Assembly: GCF_020616515.1 (NCBI RefSeq)
Contig: NZ_CP085135.1
Coordinates: 2,418,001-2,482,000, forward strand
DNA: 64,000 nt
Reading direction: 5' to 3'
DNA from: Mesorhizobium sp. PAMC28654
GTDB lineage: Bacteria; Pseudomonadota; Alphaproteobacteria; Rhizobiales; Rhizobiaceae
A program made the position numbers and the translations under genes. The notes under the pieces were generated by a model that saw nothing but the letters and a program-made list of their open reading frames with translations, was not told the DNA's origin and ran no database searches. Below, piece by piece: positions 59,782 to 64,000 of the stretch; within the stretch, counting starts at the first letter, position 1, and every line of letters starts with the position of its first letter.

Positions 59782-61167
59782 CTAGATGGCAAGCAACAGA
59801 TGCTCCGGATCGCCAAGCAAGAGCTTGGTGACAACGCCGAGGCCTGCGCGCAGTTCCCCTTCCGTGGTAGAACCCAGCGAGATGCGCACCGCCGGGTGCC
59901 AGGGCGCGTCCGAAATACGGAAAGAAGTACCTGGCGCGATCGCCACGCCCTGCAGTCGGGCCTGCGCGACGAAGCTCTCCTCGGCGCGATCGGCGGGCAG
60001 TTGAAGCCAGACATGCAAGCCGTCGCGGTGAGCGCGATAGTGAACCCCGGCTAACACTTCGGCCGCGATATCCAGCCGCCGCCGTAGCGCTGCGCGCTGC
60101 CAGCGGACAAGCTCCATCGCGGTGCCGTCGGTGACCCACTTGGTGGAGATCTCCGCCACCATCGGCGTCGCCATCCAGTTGGAAACCAGATGCCGGTTGG
60201 CGACGGCGGCGACGTAGCGGTCGGGCGCGGCGAGATAGCCGATGCGAAGGCCGGGCACGGTGATCTTTGTGAAGGAAGTGACGTAGAGCGTGCGCTCCGG
60301 CGCAAAGGCAGCAACCGGCGGCGGCCGGTCCTCCACCAAGGGACCGAGCACGTCGTTCTCGATGATGGCGATATCGTGCTTGCGCGCCACCGCCGCGATC
60401 TCAGCGCGCCGTGCCGCATCCATCAGAGTGGCTGTCGGGTTGATCACCGAAGGCTGCACGAACACGGCGCGAATATCGGTGAGACGGCAGGCTTCATCCA
60501 GCGCCCCGGGGATCAGGCCATTGTCGTCGATCGGCAAGCCCTGAAGGTTGAAGCCGAGGTAGCGGGCGAGCGGCACCAGCGTGTGGTGGCCAATCGCCTC
60601 GGTGGCAACGGTCGAGCCCGGTGGCGCCACGCTCATCAGCGCCACCGTCATCCCGGCGGTGGCGCCATTGGTCAGGCTGATGTTCTGCGCGGTCGTGTCG
60701 AGGCCGCATAGTTTCAGCCATTCGACCGCCACCGCGCGGTGGCGCGGAAACACCATGTTGGGCCGGAACGACAGCGCCGAGCTCGACGGCAGGTTCTCGG
60801 CAAGCCAGCCCAGCGCCTGCTTCAGCCGCTCCAGGTGCATCGGTTCGCAGACCGGCTTCAGGATCGACAGGTCAATGACCTCGCCGAGACGCTCCGGCAG
60901 ATAGGGCGGCTCCGGCTCGCGTCGCTGCGTCTGCACGAAGCTGCCTCGGCCGATCTCGCCGGAGACCAGACCACGACGGATCAGTTCCTCATAGGCGCGA
61001 CTGACCGTCTGCACCGAGAGTTTCAGATCATCGGCCAGTCGGCGGTGGGTCGGCAGCCGTGCTCCATTGGCCAACCGTCCGTCATGGATGGCGCGTGCGA
61101 ACTGGTCGGCAAGCGACTGATAGGCTGGGCGCCTTATGAGCGCAGGATCGGGCTGCCACAATGTCAT
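59782..61167 (-). CDS. enuR: MocR/GabR-type PLP-dependent regulator EnuR
   Basis: This 461-residue protein has an N-terminal GntR winged helix ('YQSLADQFARAIHDGRLANGARLPTHRRLADDLKLSVQTVSRAYEELIRRGLV', of which LPTHRRLADDL and TVSRAYEEL are diagnostic) joined to a class I aminotransferase-fold domain. The PLP lysine is in 'LYVTSFTKITVPGLRIGYL'. In ectoine degraders EnuR represses ehu/eut/doe until a PLP-bound diaminobutyrate derivative relieves it. The gene lies between ehuA and divergent doeX. No ribosome-binding site precedes the ATG, so the mRNA may have a very short leader. Confidence 0.92.
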   Translation of the reverse strand: MTLWQPDPALIRRPAYQSLADQFARAIHDGRLANGARLPTHRRLADDLKLSVQTVSRAYEELIRRGLVSGEIGRGSFVQTQRREPEPPYLPERLGEVIDLSILKPVCEPMHLERLKQALGWLAENLPSSSALSFRPNMVFPRHRAVAVEWLKLCGLDTTAQNISLTNGATAGMTVALMSVAPPGSTVATEAIGHHTLVPLARYLGFNLQGLPIDDNGLIPGALDEACRLTDIRAVFVQPSVINPTATLMDAARRAEIAAVARKHDIAIIENDVLGPLVEDRPPPVAAFAPERTLYVTSFTKITVPGLRIGYLAAPDRYVAAVANRHLVSNWMATPMVAEISTKWVTDGTAMELVRWQRAALRRRLDIAAEVLAGVHYRAHRDGLHVWLQLPADRAEESFVAQARLQGVAIAPGTSFRISDAPWHPAVRISLGSTTEGELRAGLGVVTKLLLGDPEHLLLAI

Positions 61168-61185
61168 GACTTATTAGAGATCCAA

Positions 61186-61197
61186 ATCAGTGCAATT
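61186..61197. promoter_or_regulatory. Candidate EnuR half-site between enuR and doeX
   Basis: ATCAGTGCAATT matches 9 of 12 positions of the repeat found twice in the ehuA promoter and lies 18 bp upstream of enuR. The 61168-61250 divergent gap is where autoregulation of enuR and control of doeX would be expected. Confidence 0.35.
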
Positions 61198-61250
61198 GAC
61201 AATCGAAATAATGCACCGGCATGGTACCGTTGACGAAAAAGTGGATGCTG

Positions 61251-61742
61251 ATGACTGCCGCGAAACTCGACCCGATCGACCTCAAAATCCTCGATGCCAT
61301 CCAGCGCGACGGACGCATCACCAAGCTGGCGCTGGCCGAAAAGGTCGGCCTGTCGCCGACGCCATGCTGGATGCGGCTGCGCAAGTTGGAAAAGGCCGGC
61401 ATCGTTTCAGGCTATCACGCCAGGATCGCCATGCGCGTCGTGGCACCAGTCGCCACCGTGCTGATGGAGGTCACGCTGGCCAACCATCGCCAGGCCGATT
61501 TCGACCGCTTCGAACGCGTAGTCCGCGACGTTCCCGAGATCGTCGCCTGCTGGTCGGTCGGCGGCGGTGTCGACTATGTGCTGAAGGTGATGGCGCGCGA
61601 CATCGACGCCTATCAAAGGCTGGTCGATGGCCTGCTTGATCGCGAGATCGGCATCGACCGCTACTTCACCTACATCGTCACCAAGACGGTGAAGGACGAG
61701 ATCACACTGCCCGTGGCTGAGCTGTTGCCGGCATCGCCCTGA
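61251..61742 (+). CDS. doeX: Lrp/AsnC family regulator (DoeX)
   Basis: This regulator of about 163 residues has an N-terminal AsnC HTH ('LDPIDLKILDAIQRDGRITKLALAEKVGLSPTPCWMRLRKLEKAGIV', with LSPTPCWMRLRKLE as the recognition region) and a C-terminal RAM/ligand domain ('VPEIVACWSVGGGVDYVLKVMARDIDAY'). ATG at 61221, 61245 and 61251 are all in frame; 61251 fits the family start best. It is divergent from enuR and precedes the doeC/doeD genes, as in other ectoine loci. Confidence 0.9.
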   Translation: MTAAKLDPIDLKILDAIQRDGRITKLALAEKVGLSPTPCWMRLRKLEKAGIVSGYHARIAMRVVAPVATVLMEVTLANHRQADFDRFERVVRDVPEIVACWSVGGGVDYVLKVMARDIDAYQRLVDGLLDREIGIDRYFTYIVTKTVKDEITLPVAELLPASP

Positions 61743-61872
61743 GGACGGAGAGATCGTCTGCCGTGACGGAATAATAGAGAGATTCTCTCTAAAGACGGAC
61801 GCCCAAACAGCCTCGCTGTCTACCCGTGGCGGATAGTCTTCCCGCATCAGTCCGAACCGGGAGGCCTCGACC

Positions 61873-63366
61873 ATGTCCGCGCACTTCGCCCGCCAGAACC
61901 GCCACGAAGCGCTTGATCGCCTCGCCGACCGTCGGCTGCTGCGCGAACTCGCCTATGTCGACGGCCATTGGACGGCGAGCGAGGCGGCCGAAAGTTTCGA
62001 GGTCACAGATCCGGCCACCGGCGCCACCGTCGCTTTCGTCGCCGCGCTCGACAACAGACAGACGACAAAAGCGATCGATGCCGCCGCGAGCGCCTTTCCC
62101 GCCTGGCGGTCGCTGCTGCCGCAGGAGCGTTCGAGGATCTTGCGAAAATGGTTCGAGCTGATCATCGCCGCGAAAGACGACCTCGCTCTGCTGATGACCC
62201 TGGAGCAGGGCAAGACCCTGAAGGAGTCACTCGGCGAGATCGACTACGCCGCCTCGTTTGTCGAATGGTACGCCGAGGAAGCCAAACGTTTGAACGCCGA
62301 GAGTGTAACCAGCCATTTGCCGAACGCGGAAATGATGGTGCGACGTGAACCGCTCGGTGTCGTCGGTGTCGTCACGCCGTGGAATTTTCCGTCGGCCATG
62401 CTGACCCGGAAGACAGCAGCTGCTCTTGCCGCCGGCTGCACTATCGTCGCGCATCCCTCCTCCGAAACACCGCTGTCGGCGCTGGCGCTGGCCGAACTCG
62501 GCGAACGCGCCGGTCTGCCGGCCGGTGTCTTCAACGTCATCACCGGCAAGGCCGCGACGATCGTCGGGCGGATGTGTGGGGATCCGCGCGTCCGCGCGAT
62601 GAGCTTCACCGGCTCGACCGAGATCGGCCGGCTGATCGCCGCACAGAGCGCGCCGACGATGAAACGGCTGGTGATGGAACTAGGCGGCCACGCGCCGCTG
62701 ATCGTCTTCGCCGACGCGGATCTCAACAAGGCAGTCAGCATTGCCATCGACGCCAAGTTCGCCACGTCGGGCCAGGACTGCCTCGCCGCGAACCGCATCT
62801 ATGTCCAGCACCCGATCTACGATCGCTTCTGCGCCGCCTTCGCCAGGCGCATCGAGGCGCTGCGGGCCGGCAATGGGCTTGCCGATGACACCGATATCGG
62901 CCCACTGATGCATGAGCGCGCCGTCGCCAAGGTCGAGGAACAGGTTGCGGACGCCCTCGCCCACGGCGCACGCTGCCTCACCGGTGGCCGGCGGCATCAG
63001 GCCGGGCCGCTATTCTATCAACCAACGTTGCTGGCCGATGTCGCGGACGCGGCGCTTATCATGCGCGAGGAGACCTTTGGCCCTGTCGCCGCCGTGACGC
63101 CATTCGACAGCGAGGATGAGGTGATCGCCCGCGCCAATGCCACCGAATATGGCCTCGTCGCCTATGTCGTGACCGAGAATGGCGCCCGCCAGCAGCGCAT
63201 GGGCCGCGCGCTCGACTACGGCATGGTCGCCATCAACCGCGTCAAGATCACCGGCGCGCCGATCCCGTTCGGCGGCGTCAAGCAATCCGGCATCGGCCGC
63301 GAAGGCTCGCGTCACGGCCTCGAAGCTTTCACCGATCTGAAGTATCTCTGCCTGGACATTTCATAG
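61873..63366 (+). CDS. doeC: Aldehyde dehydrogenase DoeC (aspartate-semialdehyde dehydrogenase of ectoine catabolism)
   Basis: This 497-residue NAD(P)-dependent aldehyde dehydrogenase is of the succinate-semialdehyde type: 'VVTPWNFPSAMLTRKTAAALAAGC', 'SFTGSTEIGRLIA', the catalytic Glu in VMELGGHAPLIVF, the catalytic Cys in 'SGQDCLAANRIYV' and 'EETFGPVAAVTPF'. In the ectoine locus it oxidises aspartate semialdehyde, made by DoeD from diaminobutyrate, to aspartate. A succinate-semialdehyde dehydrogenase would look the same, so the assignment rests on the flanking genes. Confidence 0.88.
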   Translation: MSAHFARQNRHEALDRLADRRLLRELAYVDGHWTASEAAESFEVTDPATGATVAFVAALDNRQTTKAIDAAASAFPAWRSLLPQERSRILRKWFELIIAAKDDLALLMTLEQGKTLKESLGEIDYAASFVEWYAEEAKRLNAESVTSHLPNAEMMVRREPLGVVGVVTPWNFPSAMLTRKTAAALAAGCTIVAHPSSETPLSALALAELGERAGLPAGVFNVITGKAATIVGRMCGDPRVRAMSFTGSTEIGRLIAAQSAPTMKRLVMELGGHAPLIVFADADLNKAVSIAIDAKFATSGQDCLAANRIYVQHPIYDRFCAAFARRIEALRAGNGLADDTDIGPLMHERAVAKVEEQVADALAHGARCLTGGRRHQAGPLFYQPTLLADVADAALIMREETFGPVAAVTPFDSEDEVIARANATEYGLVAYVVTENGARQQRMGRALDYGMVAINRVKITGAPIPFGGVKQSGIGREGSRHGLEAFTDLKYLCLDIS

Positions 63367-63395
63367 TTCGTCCGGCCATCCTCAAGGAGTCAAAA

Positions 63396-64000
63396 ATGCT
63401 CGACCAGTCCAACGAACTCAACGCCTGGGATCGCGACCACTTCTTCCATCCCTCGACCCATATGGGCACGCATGCACGGGGCGAGAGCCCGACGCGCATC
63501 ATGGCCGGCGGTGAAGGCGTCACCGTCTGGGACAACAATGGCAGGAAGAGCCTCGATGCCTTTGCCGGGCTCTATTGCGTCAATGTCGGCTATGGCCGGC
63601 AGAAGATCGCCGATGCCATCGCCGCCCAGGCCAAGAACCTCGCCTACTATCATGCCTATGTCGGCCACGGCACCGAGGCGTCGATCACGCTGGCCAAGAT
63701 GATCATCGACCGTGCGCCGAAGGGCATGTCGAGGGTCTATTTCGGCCTCTCCGGCTCCGACGCCAACGAAACCAACATCAAGCTGATCTGGTACTACAAC
63801 AACGTGCTGGGCCGGCCGGAGAAGAAGAAGATCATCTCGCGCTGGCGCGGCTATCATGGCTCCGGCGTGATGACGGGATCACTGACCGGGCTCGACCTGT
63901 TCCACAATGCGTTCGACCTGCCGCGCGCGCCGATCCTGCACACCGAGGCGCCCTATTATTTCCGCCGCGCCGACCGCTCGATGAGCGAGGAACAGTTTTC
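63396..64000 (+). CDS. doeD: Class III aminotransferase DoeD, L-2,4-diaminobutyrate transaminase (5' part; runs off the window)
   Basis: The ATG at 63396 follows AAGGAGTCAAAA, and the frame stays open to the window end (about 201 residues). It reads 'MLDQSNELNAWDRDHFFHPS', 'GVTVWDNNGRKSLDAFAGLYCVNVGY', 'RVYFGLSGSDANETNIKLIWYYNN' and 'RWRGYHGSGVMTGSLTGL', the N-terminal half of a class III omega-transaminase. The PLP lysine lies beyond the edge. It directly follows doeC. In this locus it should convert L-2,4-diaminobutyrate to aspartate semialdehyde. Confidence 0.88.
   Translation, partial: MLDQSNELNAWDRDHFFHPSTHMGTHARGESPTRIMAGGEGVTVWDNNGRKSLDAFAGLYCVNVGYGRQKIADAIAAQAKNLAYYHAYVGHGTEASITLAKMIIDRAPKGMSRVYFGLSGSDANETNIKLIWYYNNVLGRPEKKKIISRWRGYHGSGVMTGSLTGLDLFHNAFDLPRAPILHTEAPYYFRRADRSMSEEQF

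Noticed and set aside
61221..61250. Upstream ATG of doeX at 61221
   Set aside because: The added residues (MVPLTKKWML) precede the conserved family start and there is no better ribosome-binding site; kept only as an alternative.

Overview
The window looks like chromosomal or large-replicon DNA of a Rhizobiales bacterium, most likely Mesorhizobium-like. This rests on the high GC content, the density of ABC uptake and catabolic operons, short palindromic 'ctccccgt...acggggag' intergenic repeats, and the ehu/eut/doe and phnWAY gene sets known from rhizobia. The genus is an inference; no rRNA or tRNA gene was seen. Almost every gene is an uptake, catabolic or regulatory gene.

Layout. (1) 0.2-7.2 kb, minus strand: an uncharacterised catabolic operon encoding a class III aminotransferase-like enzyme, two SDR dehydrogenases, a YtcJ-type amidohydrolase, a CobW/G3E GTPase and a branched-chain-amino-acid-type binding protein. 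A divergent IclR regulator (7.4-8.1 kb) shares the promoter region. (2) 8.2-13.5 kb, plus strand: an AraC regulator followed by a three-gene periplasmic molybdenum oxidoreductase (2Fe-2S subunit, triheme cytochrome c, Tat-exported molybdopterin subunit), then a decayed AraC HTH remnant. (3) 13.7-22.4 kb is a decaying zone. It holds a dlt-like trio (carrier protein, MBOAT-like protein, adenylation enzyme) whose adenylation gene is split by two tandem IS630 copies and also frameshifted. It also holds livM and a truncated livH, an IS3 element, and a truncated, frameshifted PotA-like ATPase. (4) 22.5-27.9 kb: an orphan PotD-like binding protein and a GntR-controlled sugar-acid operon (IlvD/arabonate-type dehydratase, SDR, GguC/AraD1) that fits non-phosphorylative L-arabinose-type catabolism.

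(5) 28.5-42.1 kb: a 2-aminoethylphosphonate (AEP) module. It contains the transporter phnSTUV, a frameshifted 2-hydroxyacid dehydrogenase, a PbfA-like PLP enzyme, phnY, phnA and phnW, a Na/Pi-cotransporter-like protein and a LysR regulator. Together they import AEP and convert it through phosphonoacetaldehyde and phosphonoacetate to acetate and phosphate. (6) 42.1-46.1 kb: a FAD/GcvT-type methylamine dehydrogenase, a DeoR regulator and a small exported protein. (7) 46.5-51.0 kb: an RND efflux permease and its adaptor. (8) 51.2-64 kb: an ectoine/5-hydroxyectoine uptake and catabolism locus, with ehuABCD-eutABC-doeAB on the minus strand, the MocR regulator enuR, and divergent doeX-doeC-doeD, the last cut by the window edge.

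The points most worth a second look are the tandem IS630 dimer with an A8 recoding site inside a dlt-like adenylation gene; the IS3 junction that fuses two unrelated broken operons without a target duplication; the PbfA-like enzyme inside phnWAY; phased PHO-box-like repeats near phnS; and direct-repeat candidate operators in the ectoine locus.
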